Origin: Anaerotruncus sp.
GTDB taxonomy: Bacteria > Bacillota > Clostridia > Oscillospirales > Ruminococcaceae
Assembly: GCA_021770005.1 (NCBI GenBank)
Contig: JAETRV010000002.1
Span: forward strand, 62,001 to 126,000
Direction: 5' to 3'
DNA length: 64,000 bases
Positions 1-7,484 of this stretch are shown here, piece after piece. Position numbers and translations under genes: made by a program. Each line of letters starts with the position of its first letter. The first letter of the stretch is position 1. A model generated the notes under the pieces. That model was not told the DNA's origin, did not search any database, and saw nothing but the letters and a program-made list of their open reading frames with translations.

Positions 1-401
1 AGCTGTTTGGCGCGGCGGGCGCAGACCCTTATCTCGAGCCGGGGTTCCGGTGCGACTACGGCTTCAACATCCGGGTGGGGGACAACTTCTACGCGAACTT
101 TGATTGCGTGATGCTCGACGCTGCCCCTATCACGATCGGTGACAACTGCATGATCGCGCCCCAAGTCGGCATCTACACCGCAACCCACCCGGTTGATGCA
201 CAGGCACGAAACTCCGGGCGCGAATTTGCCCGACCGGTGACAATCGGCGACAACGTCTGGATCGGCGGCCACGCGGTCATCAATCCCGGCGTCACAATCG
301 GGGACAACGCAGTGGTTGCATCGGGCGCTGTGGTGATCCGGGATGTGCCAGCCAACGTCGTTGTCGGTGGGAACCCTGCCCGCATCCTCAAGCAGCTATA
401 G
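1..401 (+). CDS. Maltose/galactoside O-acetyltransferase, 5' truncated by window edge
   Basis: Left-handed beta-helix acetyltransferase (LbH, MAT/NodL group) that transfers acetyl from acetyl-CoA to a sugar hydroxyl in the cytoplasm. The frame is open from base 3, so the start lies outside the window; an internal GTG at 75 is not the real start. Visible hallmarks are hexapeptide repeats of the I-G-D-N type (ITIGDN, VTIGDN twice), the catalytic-loop His in YTATHPVD, and the family ending [10 protein letters not shown]. About 132 residues remain of a usual 185-200. The gene stops just before a dispersed repeat. The family is sure; the physiological acceptor is unknown. Confidence 0.9.
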   Translation, partial: LFGAAGADPYLEPGFRCDYGFNIRVGDNFYANFDCVMLDAAPITIGDNCMIAPQVGIYTATHPVDAQARNSGREFARPVTIGDNVWIGGHAVINPGVTIGDNAVVASGAVVIRDVPANVVVGGNPARILKQL

Positions 402-658
402 ACATCTGTTTTGCATCAAAAGCTTTACGCAATTTTTCTCGAAAAATTGCGGGGTCGAGGGGCAGCAGGACGTTTGGCCCCAGACCAAACGTCTGGGCAC
501 AAAGCGCCCTCCTCGGGGGCTTCTCGGGCCTATGGCCCGGACTGCAAGCCACAGAGCAGCGTTTGGGAGCGCAGCGCGGCGGCAGTTTTTCGGGTGAATT
601 GCCGCGCCTATAGGCGGCAAGAGGGGGAAAGCCCCCTGCAAAAGATTCGAACATGCTC
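402..658. repeat. Dispersed intergenic repeat, copy R1
   Basis: This gene-free stretch holds a copy of a repeat seen elsewhere in the window. The shared core around 421-465 reads CTTTAC then TTTTTCTCGAAAAATTGC followed by GGGGTCGAGGGGCAG, matching the copies near 17840-17900 and 20548-20590 (the latter inverted). Its right part has two hairpins: TTGCCGCGCC/GGCGGCAA around 598-621 and AGGGGG/CCCCCT around 621-638. Short ORFs crossing it are GC-driven and not believable genes. Confidence 0.7.
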
Positions 659-1927
659 TTAGTGCGTCAACTGGTTGATGTACTTTGGGCGTATTTTGCT
701 ATACATGATCTTCTGCGCGCTGTACAGGCTATAATATCCCGAGAGCATATAGCTGGATGCAAGCGCAAGCAGGAAGCCTTTGGGGGAAACAAACCCAAAT
801 ATCTCGAACGCGAGCGCAAGCGCGGTGATTGGGCAGTTGGTGACCCCGCAGAACACCGAAATCATCCCCAGCGCTGCGGCATAACCGGGTTCCAGGCCGA
901 TCAGCTGCCCGATCAAGCATCCGCCGGTTGCGCCGACAAAGAACGACGGGACAATCTCCCCGCCCTTGAATCCCGCGCCGAGCGTAATCGCAGTGAAAAG
1001 GATTTTGAGCAGGAATGCCTCCGGGCGGGCCTGCCCGGTGATCGCGGCCTCGATGACCGGCATCCCCGCGCCGAGATAGTCGCGGGTGCGGAAAACGAGC
1101 ATCAGCAGGAGCACCAATACACCGCCCGAAAATGCCCGCAGATATTGGTTCGGCAGGTACCGCTGAAACAGCCGGTTCGCCTGATGGAACGCCGCGCACA
1201 TCACCACGCTGATCCCCGCGCAGAGCACCCCCAGAAGCAGTACCCGCAAGACGGTGGAAAGCGCGAACGAAGGAACCGTCTGGATCGAAAGCGCTTCGGG
1301 CGGGATACCCAGCCTGCCCGCCAGCGCATACGCGGTCACTGCTGATACGGCGCAGGGCACCAATGCGGCGTAATACATGACCCCCACGCTGATGACCTCC
1401 ATCGAAAAGACCGTCGCCGCGACTGGGGTGCCGAACAATGCGGTAAATCCCGCGCTCATCCCGCACATAATCACGATCTTTTTACAGTCCTCGTCCAGCT
1501 TGAGCCACCGCCCGACCAGTGTGCCTAGGCTCCCGCCGAGCTGGAGCGCCGCGCCCTCGCGCCCCGCAGACCCACCGAATAGATGGGTCAGGACGGTAGA
1601 AACAAAGATCAACGGCGCCATCCGCGCCGGCAACGGCTCCCCGGAGCGCACCGCCGCCAGCACCAGATTGGTCCCTTTTGGGGTCTCCACCCTGCTCAAC
1701 CGGTAACAGCCCACAATCAGCAGCCCACCAAATGGCAGCAGCCAGACCAGCCAGGCATGTGTGGTACGCAGATCGGTAACCCAGTGAAGCAGATAATAAA
1801 ACGCGCTCCCCGCCGCGCCAACCACCAGACCAACCACCGTTGCCACCATTAGCCATCGAAAAAAACTGGAAATGTTCTTCCGTACCGGGGACAAAACCCG
1901 TTCTCTCCAATCGAAACGCATCTGCAC
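659..1927 (-). CDS. CLC-family anion/proton antiporter, possibly the fluoride (CLC-F) clade
   Basis: A 422-residue integral membrane protein of the CLC superfamily with about ten hydrophobic segments. Motifs seen: PKGTNL in place of the usual GSGIP filter, GREGAALQ carrying the gating glutamate, and GGEIVPSFFVGA in place of GxFxP. Replacement of the canonical GREGP and GSGIP signatures, plus the GFKGGE motif, resembles CLC-F fluoride/H+ antiporters more than chloride CLCs; that assignment is from memory of the families. A ribosome binding site (GAGGAGGG) precedes the ATG at 1927. No cytosolic CBS domains are present. It stands alone, transcribed toward repeat R1. Confidence 0.8.
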   Translation of the reverse strand: MQMRFDWRERVLSPVRKNISSFFRWLMVATVVGLVVGAAGSAFYYLLHWVTDLRTTHAWLVWLLPFGGLLIVGCYRLSRVETPKGTNLVLAAVRSGEPLPARMAPLIFVSTVLTHLFGGSAGREGAALQLGGSLGTLVGRWLKLDEDCKKIVIMCGMSAGFTALFGTPVAATVFSMEVISVGVMYYAALVPCAVSAVTAYALAGRLGIPPEALSIQTVPSFALSTVLRVLLLGVLCAGISVVMCAAFHQANRLFQRYLPNQYLRAFSGGVLVLLLMLVFRTRDYLGAGMPVIEAAITGQARPEAFLLKILFTAITLGAGFKGGEIVPSFFVGATGGCLIGQLIGLEPGYAAALGMISVFCGVTNCPITALALAFEIFGFVSPKGFLLALASSYMLSGYYSLYSAQKIMYSKIRPKYINQLTH

Positions 1928-2327
1928 ACCCTCCTCAGACCCGTTTTTCCCATTCTAACATATTTCAAGCGTCTGCAAAAGGGATTGCGCGAAAATTGGG
2001 TAAAAAATTGCTCTAAAGAATTCAACGTGCAAGACCTGTCTCAATTCGGCCGGTGTCCGTCCTTCGGTTCTCTTTCTCCACCCAAAAACGCCGCAGTCTG
2101 TGAAAGTACTGCGGCATTTGCTATCTTCTGACTTAGCAGCCCTATTCACAAGAGGCTCAGACAGTGGTAAAATAAAAGCATGGAAAAAACGTATATAATT
2201 GGTAAATCCAAGGTTTCGCCGGAGACGGTTGCCCATGATTTTTCACCATATTCAACGGGATCTGTCTGTCCACGATAAAAAGCAGCATCTGTCGGGAAGC
2301 AACTGCTTCCCAGCGGGTGTTCGTTCT
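1928..2327. other. Gene-poor gap between the CLC gene and the DUF1638 gene
   Basis: About 400 bases with no convincing gene. It contains the hairpin at 2090-2115. A 32-codon plus-strand ORF at about 2180-2278 lacks a ribosome binding site and homologs I recognise. I looked for a fluoride riboswitch upstream of the CLC gene and did not find its conserved motifs. Confidence 0.4.
2090..2115 (-). terminator. Rho-independent terminator
   Basis: A perfect 8-bp stem GCCGCAGT/ACTGCGGC with a 10-base loop. Read on the minus strand it is followed by GTTTTT, so it can end the transcript of the DUF1638 gene at 2328-3080. Confidence 0.65.
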
Positions 2328-3080
2328 TTATAGAGCACTCCTCAACTGGTCTCCCTTGTGCTCCTCTCTGCCCCCGACACGGAAAATCCTGCCTTCCCAG
2401 TCCTGTTCGATCCGGCATCCGGGTGGGCAAAACAAAAAATGTCCATCCCATCCGCCGGACAACAGCTGCTCGGCCAAGCGGTTATTCCCCTGTGCCGTCT
2501 CAAACGTCCACCCACAGAAAGCAGCCGCTTCCCGCGCTTGCTGTTCGAACTCCGCATCTTCCCCCACCGGCGACCGGATATAGACCCCGCTCTGATACTG
2601 GGAAATCCACCGGTTCTCCTCCGTAACCAGCCAGCGGGCGTCCTCCTCCCCGAACCGGGCGGTGTAGTCCCGCAGCTTCTTTGCGTAGTAGACTTCCGAC
2701 GGGGTATCCGCAAAGGTGAGCCAGCCGGTTGAAAACCAGTAAATCCCGTTTCTGCTGTGAAAAAACGACAGGTAACGCTCCTGGGACCCGAGCAGGATGC
2801 CAATACAGTCATCGGTGCGCGGGATCACCAGCGGGACGCCCCCTGCACACAAGCCGGAAGTTCCGCCGCCACACAGGCCATACCCCAACAGGATCGCGTC
2901 GAGCGGGCTTGCGGCCTGCTCCAAATGCGCAATCTCCGCCTGCACCCGTTCCCGCAGAAGGTCTGGCGTATCGTGCAGCCCTTGCCGCATCCAAACCGGA
3001 AAAAAAGTATGCCCGCAGAGTTCCATCGCCGCAGAAAGCTCCCGGCGAAGTACCTCACATGCGATCAACCCCAGACGCAT
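2328..3080 (-). CDS. DUF1638-family protein
   Basis: A 250-residue soluble protein of the DUF1638 family, often found near corrinoid methyltransferase systems and of unknown reaction. Visible family features are the N-terminal IACEVLRREL, the GYGLCGGGTSGL loop, the segment PLVIPRTDDCIGILLGSQERY with its Asp-Cys, and the later FHSRNGIYWFSTGW. An AGGAGG site (AGGAGGTGAAC) precedes the ATG at 3080. No methyltransferase genes lie nearby. A shorter, more divergent relative sits at 6590-7201, so this genome has at least two. Family assignment is good; function is not known. Confidence 0.8.
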   Translation of the reverse strand: MRLGLIACEVLRRELSAAMELCGHTFFPVWMRQGLHDTPDLLRERVQAEIAHLEQAASPLDAILLGYGLCGGGTSGLCAGGVPLVIPRTDDCIGILLGSQERYLSFFHSRNGIYWFSTGWLTFADTPSEVYYAKKLRDYTARFGEEDARWLVTEENRWISQYQSGVYIRSPVGEDAEFEQQAREAAAFCGWTFETAQGNNRLAEQLLSGGWDGHFLFCPPGCRIEQDWEGRIFRVGGREEHKGDQLRSAL

Positions 3081-3257
3081 CTGTTCACCTCCTCCTGCTT
3101 TTTATCAGTATACCGCAGAGGAAACCCGCGGTCAAACCCTGCCTTTTTTTGACATTCGACATTTTTTCAAAAATATTGTATCCTTTTTGAAGTCAAATTA
3201 GGGAGCCGATCGTTCTATGGGTGTAAGGCTTTTGAGGGTGGTGAGTGCAGGACAAAA

Positions 3258-3770
3258 ATGACAAATGAAAAATTCAAGGCCTTGGTCGAGCAGCATGAAC
3301 GTCTGGTGTTCACCATCTGTTATCAGCTGGTGCAGGACTATCATGAAGCCCAGAACCTCGCGCAGGAGACTTTTGTTTCTGCATTCACCCACATCGACAG
3401 CGTGAGCGAACAAAATCTGCGGGCGTGGCTGGCGCGTATCGCGACCAACAAAGCAAAGGACTATCTGAAGAGCGCGTATAACAAGCGCGTTACCCTCTCG
3501 GAGGATATGAGCGAATTAGACCTGCTCCGAAGCGAGAGCAGCCCCGAACGCCTCTATATTTCCGAAGAAGGCGAAGGGAATATCCGGCAGATGATTTTAA
3601 ATCTAAAAGAGCCTTACCACAAGGTCTCGGTCCTCTTTTTTCTGGAGGAACGCAGCCTGGATGAAATTTCGGAACTTTTGAACCGCCCGAAAAAGACGGT
3701 CCAGACCCAGCTCTACCGCGCGCGGCAGATGCTGCAAAAAATCTTAAAGGAGGAGGGAGTGCAGGTATGA
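3258..3770 (+). CDS. ECF-type RNA polymerase sigma factor
   Basis: A 170-residue sigma-70 family protein with region 2 (residues about 8-70: LVEQHERLVFTICYQL, DYHEAQNLAQETF) and region 4 (about 110-165: LNLKEPYHKVSVLFFLEERSLDEISELLNRPKKTVQTQLYRARQML), the helix-turn-helix reading the -35 element. Region 3 is absent, as usual for ECF factors. AGGA lies 5 bases before the ATG. The stop overlaps the start of the next gene, the anti-sigma factor, and two membrane-protein genes follow, so this is likely an envelope-stress regulon with its own operon as a target. Confidence 0.93.
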   Translation: MTNEKFKALVEQHERLVFTICYQLVQDYHEAQNLAQETFVSAFTHIDSVSEQNLRAWLARIATNKAKDYLKSAYNKRVTLSEDMSELDLLRSESSPERLYISEEGEGNIRQMILNLKEPYHKVSVLFFLEERSLDEISELLNRPKKTVQTQLYRARQMLQKILKEEGVQV

Positions 3771-4231
3771 TGGAACTGTTTCGGGAGGACGGCTGTCTGA
3801 CCCAATATGCCCTTGACGCGCTGGTGCAGGGCCTGCCATTGGATGAACTTTCCCGGCTGGAAATCGCCGAACATCTCTCGTTCTGCGATGCGTGTGTGGA
3901 CAGGTATTCCCAAGCGCTGGAAAACTGCCTGCTGCTTGCTCCGGAACAGCCGGTGGTGCCAAGCGTCATGCAAAGGCTCAGGCAGCGCGCGATCAAGGTC
4001 TTTTTCAACAAATACACCACCGTCGTTGCAGCGGCCTCCTTTGCAATTGTGTTCTGGCATATCGGGGTGTTCAACATCGATATGTCTGGCGAAAGCAAGG
4101 TGCTCCATACGATGAATCAAACACTAGAACAGGTCAATCTCAGGGAGCGTGCCAATGAACTGGCCGACCAGATCACTGAATCGGTGGACGCTTTTTTGGA
4201 ACATATCACATTTGAGAGGAGCAACAGTTAA
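3767..4231 (+). CDS. Zinc-finger anti-sigma factor, membrane anchored
   Basis: A 154-residue partner of the preceding sigma factor. The N-terminal cytoplasmic part carries the ZAS signature H-x3-C-x2-C (EHLSFCDACVD, residues about 35-45). One hydrophobic segment at about 85-102 (TVVAAASFAIVFWHIGVF) anchors it, leaving an extracytoplasmic tail with an amphipathic helix. Its ATG overlaps the sigma stop by four bases (ATGA), which suggests translational coupling. By family knowledge it holds the sigma factor inactive until a surface signal releases it. Confidence 0.88.
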   Translation: MMELFREDGCLTQYALDALVQGLPLDELSRLEIAEHLSFCDACVDRYSQALENCLLLAPEQPVVPSVMQRLRQRAIKVFFNKYTTVVAAASFAIVFWHIGVFNIDMSGESKVLHTMNQTLEQVNLRERANELADQITESVDAFLEHITFERSNS

Positions 4232-4232
4232 A

Positions 4233-4790
4233 ATGAGAAAAAATGGTTTTCTTGCCTTTTGTTTTGCCTTTATTCCCGGCGGAGGGCAGATGTATCTGGG
4301 CATGATGAAAAAGGGACTCCTGCTGATGGGCCTCTTCTCTGCAATCAGTTTTGCCGCGATGACCCTGTACCTGGATTTCCTGGGTTTCTTGCTGCCCGTC
4401 ATCTGGTTCTATTCGTTCTTCGATACCCTCAATTCGCGCTGCCTTTCCCCAGAGCAGCTCAAAGAGATCGATAACAATACCACCCGGTTTTTCAGCGACT
4501 TCGCGCCGAACTTCTCGATCCAGTGGGATAAATTCGGCAGCAAATTCCACCGGTATTTTGGGATCGGCCTGATCCTGTTCGGAGTGTATATGATTTTCCG
4601 CAACGTCTTTCAGCCCATGCTCCGGTCCCTGTTTGAGTGGCTGGGGTTTGACTATTGGATACTCACCCGGATTTTCCGCTCGCTCCCGTCGCTGGTGATC
4701 TCGGTTGCGATTATCGCGCTGGGCATCCATCTGGTAAAAGGCGGAAAAAAATCGGAACAGCAGGATTTTGTCGAATACAAAGGAGAGTAA
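4233..4790 (+). CDS. TM2-like polytopic membrane protein
   Basis: About 185 residues with four to five hydrophobic segments. The first part, AFIPGGGQMYLGMMKKGLLLMG, resembles the TM2 domain (small Gly-rich turn between two helices), and the C-terminal half (GLILFGVYMIFRNVF, LVISVAIIALGIHLV) resembles the LiaI/LiaF-type membrane modules of cell-envelope stress operons. The start at 4233 is chosen because GAGAGGAG stands at 4214-4221; the longer upstream frame overlaps the anti-sigma gene. It starts one base after the anti-sigma stop. Exact function is unknown. Confidence 0.75.
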   Translation: MRKNGFLAFCFAFIPGGGQMYLGMMKKGLLLMGLFSAISFAAMTLYLDFLGFLLPVIWFYSFFDTLNSRCLSPEQLKEIDNNTTRFFSDFAPNFSIQWDKFGSKFHRYFGIGLILFGVYMIFRNVFQPMLRSLFEWLGFDYWILTRIFRSLPSLVISVAIIALGIHLVKGGKKSEQQDFVEYKGE

Positions 4791-4796
4791 AATAAC

Positions 4797-5825
4797 ATGA
4801 ACAACGAACAGAACTTCAATATGGAAAATCAAAATGACTTTGTCCTATCCCAGACAGCAGAGATTCCGGAAGATGCGTCCTCCGGACAGGAGGACGCATC
4901 TTCCGCGGAGAAGGCGCCGCGCTTCTCCTATAAAAAGTCAAAAACAGCTCCCGGTTCCGACTGCAAAGTCGAATGGAAGCCGACCCCTCCGGTGCGGCGG
5001 ATCGGCACCCTGACCATGGGGTTCTCGCTGATTGCGGCGGGCGTGGTCGCCCTGGTTACCATCTTCAACCCGGATTTCAACCTCTCCCTCGCCTTCAAGC
5101 TCTCCCCCGTAATCTTTATCCTGCTCGGCACCGAAATCCTGGTTGGCTCCCTGCTCCACAAAGGGGAACGGATCCGGTTTGATTTTCTCAGCGGATTCAT
5201 CTGCTTCTGTCTGGTCTGCGGCGCTGGGGTCCTCGCTATTGTCGGCGCGTTCATGCCCTACCTCAACCCGCAGATCTGGATTGCACGTGACCGGATCGAA
5301 TACAATACATCAAACGATCTGATTTCAGCAGTCTGTTCGGTTGACGCGGTTTTCGATGCAAATTTTTCGGTCAACCTTCCGCCCTATGCGGCCCTGGTCG
5401 GGGATGTTACAGACCCCGAGACCGCCAGTCTTATCCGGGTTTACTGGGGCAATGTGAACCTGATTGGCCCCTACGACAGTAAAGAAGCGTTTGCACAGGA
5501 CTGCCTGCGGGTGATCGAGACGCTCAACGGCTATCCCTACCAGGTTGACAATCTCAATATCAAATGGGACGAGGAACAGCCGGTTCAAAACGATACTGTA
5601 CGCCATCTCTCCTATGAACTGCATCTCTCCCGACCGGCTGCCCAGAACCCTTCGCTTGACGCGATCCTGAAAATGGTTGTGTCTGAGCAATACCTTGTGT
5701 CGGGGGACACCGGAGAACCCTTCTTCGAAGAAGGAGAGGACGAGGGATTGTACCTGGATATTGAGTCGCCCCCTCTGGCAGAAGCCGAAGCAGCAGAAAC
5801 CGAAGTGCAGGCTCCCCTTGGATAA
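4797..5825 (+). CDS. Membrane protein of the ECF operon, unknown function
   Basis: A 342-residue protein. Residues 1-65 are acidic and Ser-rich, then basic, hence probably cytoplasmic and disordered. Three hydrophobic segments follow at about 72-92, 101-117 and 127-151. The remaining 190 residues form a soluble domain on the outer face with no motif I recognise, ending in an acidic tail. AGGAGAG stands before the ATG, six bases after the preceding stop, so it is the last gene of the sigma/anti-sigma operon and is followed by a strong terminator. Confidence 0.75.
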   Translation: MNNEQNFNMENQNDFVLSQTAEIPEDASSGQEDASSAEKAPRFSYKKSKTAPGSDCKVEWKPTPPVRRIGTLTMGFSLIAAGVVALVTIFNPDFNLSLAFKLSPVIFILLGTEILVGSLLHKGERIRFDFLSGFICFCLVCGAGVLAIVGAFMPYLNPQIWIARDRIEYNTSNDLISAVCSVDAVFDANFSVNLPPYAALVGDVTDPETASLIRVYWGNVNLIGPYDSKEAFAQDCLRVIETLNGYPYQVDNLNIKWDEEQPVQNDTVRHLSYELHLSRPAAQNPSLDAILKMVVSEQYLVSGDTGEPFFEEGEDEGLYLDIESPPLAEAEAAETEVQAPLG

Positions 5826-5837
5826 CATCCCGGTTGG

Positions 5838-5869
5838 AAAAGCCCGCCTGTTTTGACAGGCGGGCTTTT
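5838..5869 (+). terminator. Rho-independent terminator
   Basis: A perfect 13-bp stem AAAAGCCCGCCTG/CAGGCGGGCTTTT around a TTTTGA loop, followed by CTTTT. It closes the ECF operon. Confidence 0.92.
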
Positions 5870-6057
5870 CTTTTATGGCATTTTAGTCTGCTGTTATCCG
5901 ATGGAAAGATTGACAGGTCCCTCCTGATGTGCTACCCTGATTTTAAAGCAGTGGCGGGGGCTTTGTCCCTCTACCCCACCCTCTTTGACTGCCGTCGCAG
6001 GCGGCTCTTGGATCGGGACAATCGTGGGGGCATTTTTTCAGGAAGGTGGTCACCATC

Positions 6058-6480
6058 ATGTACCTTCAAAAAGCAACATTTGGGACGCTCACCAGCCGAA
6101 AAGGCCATCCATTTGTGGGTGTACTCTCCCTGTTTCTGCTCGTTTTTTTGCCTCTTGCTGAGCTTTATCAGAGCAGAATCCAACCGTCCGCATCTACCAG
6201 TCCCCTGTGTTTCCAGCTGATTGGCGTGATGCATCTCGTTTCCCCGCTCTTCTTCCGGTTTGGATACCTATTTTTAGCGGTCACAAAAACCCGGCCATTC
6301 CGGAAGGGCCGGCTGGTCTTGACGTTCCTGCTGCTGGTCTTTCTTTCGGCAGCCCTCTGGAATGCCTTTTCCCCACTTCCGCTGGACTTCCAAATCTCAA
6401 AGCCCAACCAGCTTCCCATCCTGCTCTGCAACTGGGCTTTCTATTGTTACCTGCTGTTCAGATACGCAACGGCTGTTTGA
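6058..6480 (+). CDS. Small polytopic membrane protein, unknown
   Basis: About 140 residues with four hydrophobic stretches (VLSLFLLVFLPLAELY, LIGVMHLVSPLFF, LVLTFLLLVFLSAALW, LLCNWAFYCYLLF) separated by short basic loops. The ATG at 6058 is preceded at good spacing by AGGAAGGTGG; the frame is open further upstream to a GTG at 6046. I recognise no family. It stands alone between the ECF operon terminator and the convergent gene at 6590. The 180 bases before it hold no clear promoter. Moderate confidence that it is expressed. Confidence 0.5.
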   Translation: MYLQKATFGTLTSRKGHPFVGVLSLFLLVFLPLAELYQSRIQPSASTSPLCFQLIGVMHLVSPLFFRFGYLFLAVTKTRPFRKGRLVLTFLLLVFLSAALWNAFSPLPLDFQISKPNQLPILLCNWAFYCYLLFRYATAV

Positions 6481-6531
6481 TAGCTGTTGGGGCGGAAGAA
6501 GTTTGCCCGAGAAGCGAACTTCCAGGCGAAA

Positions 6532-6549
6532 AGCCCCTTTTCTGGGGCT
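6532..6549 (-). terminator. Short terminator hairpin
   Basis: AGCCCC/GGGGCT with a six-base loop, followed on the minus strand by TTTTC. It would end transcription of the gene at 6590-7201 and can also slow plus-strand readthrough. Confidence 0.5.
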
Positions 6550-6589
6550 GCCCGGGTCATAAATATCTCAAGCCATCGCACAGCCCGGC

Positions 6590-7201
6590 CTATCGGCAAA
6601 CAGCGGCGGACTCGATCAGGGTGCGGGTGTAGGAGGGCAGGACCTTTTCTCCAGGGCGGACGGTTAGGAATAGATCCTTGTCCCAGTTTCCAGAGAGCAT
6701 CCGTTCCACCAGCGAAAGGTCGGTTTCGGTCTCAAAAAAATCCCAGCCATACCGTTTGGCTGTGACCCGCGCCTCCGCTGAGGTGTCTTGTAGGCCAAGG
6801 CGGGTATCTGCAAGATAGCACAGGCAGCTGCATTCGTCCTGCGCGCCCGAAACGAGCGGCGCGGCAAAGCCGGCGGTCTGCCAGCAGATGCCGCCTTGGT
6901 AGCGCTCAAACAGGCCGCGGTATCGGTCCGCGCCGCCGAGCAGAAGCGCCGCGCAGTTATGTACCTTGGGCAGGACCAGCGGGATGCTGCCCGCCCGGAT
7001 TCCGGTTTCCCCCAGAACGGCTGCACCATCCGGGAGCAGAACCGCGTCGCAGCCTGTGACGCGGGAGATTTGGTGTTCCAGCAGCTCCGGGGCAGGGATT
7101 CCGTCCTCAAAACAGAGAAGTTCCACCTCGTGTGGGGATGCAGGAAGCAGCCGTTCGAGATAGGGCCGGAGTGGAAGCGAGGTTGACAAGAGAATCTTCA
7201 T
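6590..7201 (-). CDS. Divergent DUF1638-like protein
   Basis: A 203-residue protein that lines up with the DUF1638 protein at 2328-3080: PLVLPKVHNCAALLLGGADRYRG here against PLVIPRTDDCIGILLGSQERY there, followed by GGICWQTAGF against NGIYWFSTGW. It is about 45 residues shorter, lacks the GYGLCGGG loop and has His-Asn-Cys where the relative has Asp-Asp-Cys. The ATG at 7201 has only a weak ribosome binding site. It is transcribed divergently from hflX across a palindrome-rich gap. Function unknown; a specialised or decaying paralog. Confidence 0.65.
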   Translation of the reverse strand: MKILLSTSLPLRPYLERLLPASPHEVELLCFEDGIPAPELLEHQISRVTGCDAVLLPDGAAVLGETGIRAGSIPLVLPKVHNCAALLLGGADRYRGLFERYQGGICWQTAGFAAPLVSGAQDECSCLCYLADTRLGLQDTSAEARVTAKRYGWDFFETETDLSLVERMLSGNWDKDLFLTVRPGEKVLPSYTRTLIESAAVCR

Positions 7202-7317
7202 CGGTTGTTCACATCCAATTCAATAAATACTATCTTGAGTTTATCCCATTCTGCGCTATTCTTCAATGCAAAGAATTTGGTAAAAATCCGAGGGGTGTTT
7301 TCCTGCGGGCAGATGTG

Positions 7318-7346
7318 GTATGATAGTTGTGGAACAACTATCATAC
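7318..7346. promoter_or_regulatory. Perfect 13-bp palindrome, candidate operator
   Basis: GTATGATAGTTGT and ACAACTATCATAC form a perfect inverted repeat around GGA. It overlaps a possible extended -10 box (TGGTATGAT) facing hflX and lies between divergent genes. It could be an operator for a regulator not encoded here, or the first hairpin of the hflX leader. Confidence 0.55.
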
Positions 7347-7402
7347 CAGGGTTATGGCCAGAACGATCCGCGGGCTGCTGCCTGTTCCCGTTCGGATGGC
7401 CA

Positions 7403-7436
7403 ATGATACCTAATCGCCCCGCGATTGTGGTACCAT
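7403..7436 (+). promoter_or_regulatory. Second long hairpin in the hflX leader
   Basis: ATGATACC-TAATCGC pairs with GCGATTG-T-GGTACCAT around a CCC loop, with one mismatch, one wobble and a one-base bulge. A third hairpin (GGGGGGTA with TACTCCCC) lies at about 7446-7469, directly before the ribosome binding site of hflX. Confidence 0.45.
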
Positions 7437-7484
7437 CAACCTGATTGGGGGGTAAAAAAATACTCCCCGGAAAGGGAGTCCAAG

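Noticed and set aside
659-1345. Long plus-strand ORFs antisense to the CLC, surface protein, SPFH and dnaK genes
   Set aside because: They are mirror frames of high-GC coding sequence with Arg/His/Asp-rich compositions and no ribosome binding sites.
1928-2200. Fluoride riboswitch upstream of the CLC gene
   Set aside because: The conserved GGNGAUGG and downstream pairing motifs are not seen on the minus strand.
2180-2278. 32-codon ORF (MEKTYIIGKSK...)
   Set aside because: No ribosome binding site, no promoter and no recognisable homology.
5834-6220. 128-codon plus-strand ORF over the ECF operon terminator
   Set aside because: It begins inside the terminator, has no ribosome binding site and conflicts with the better membrane ORF at 6058.
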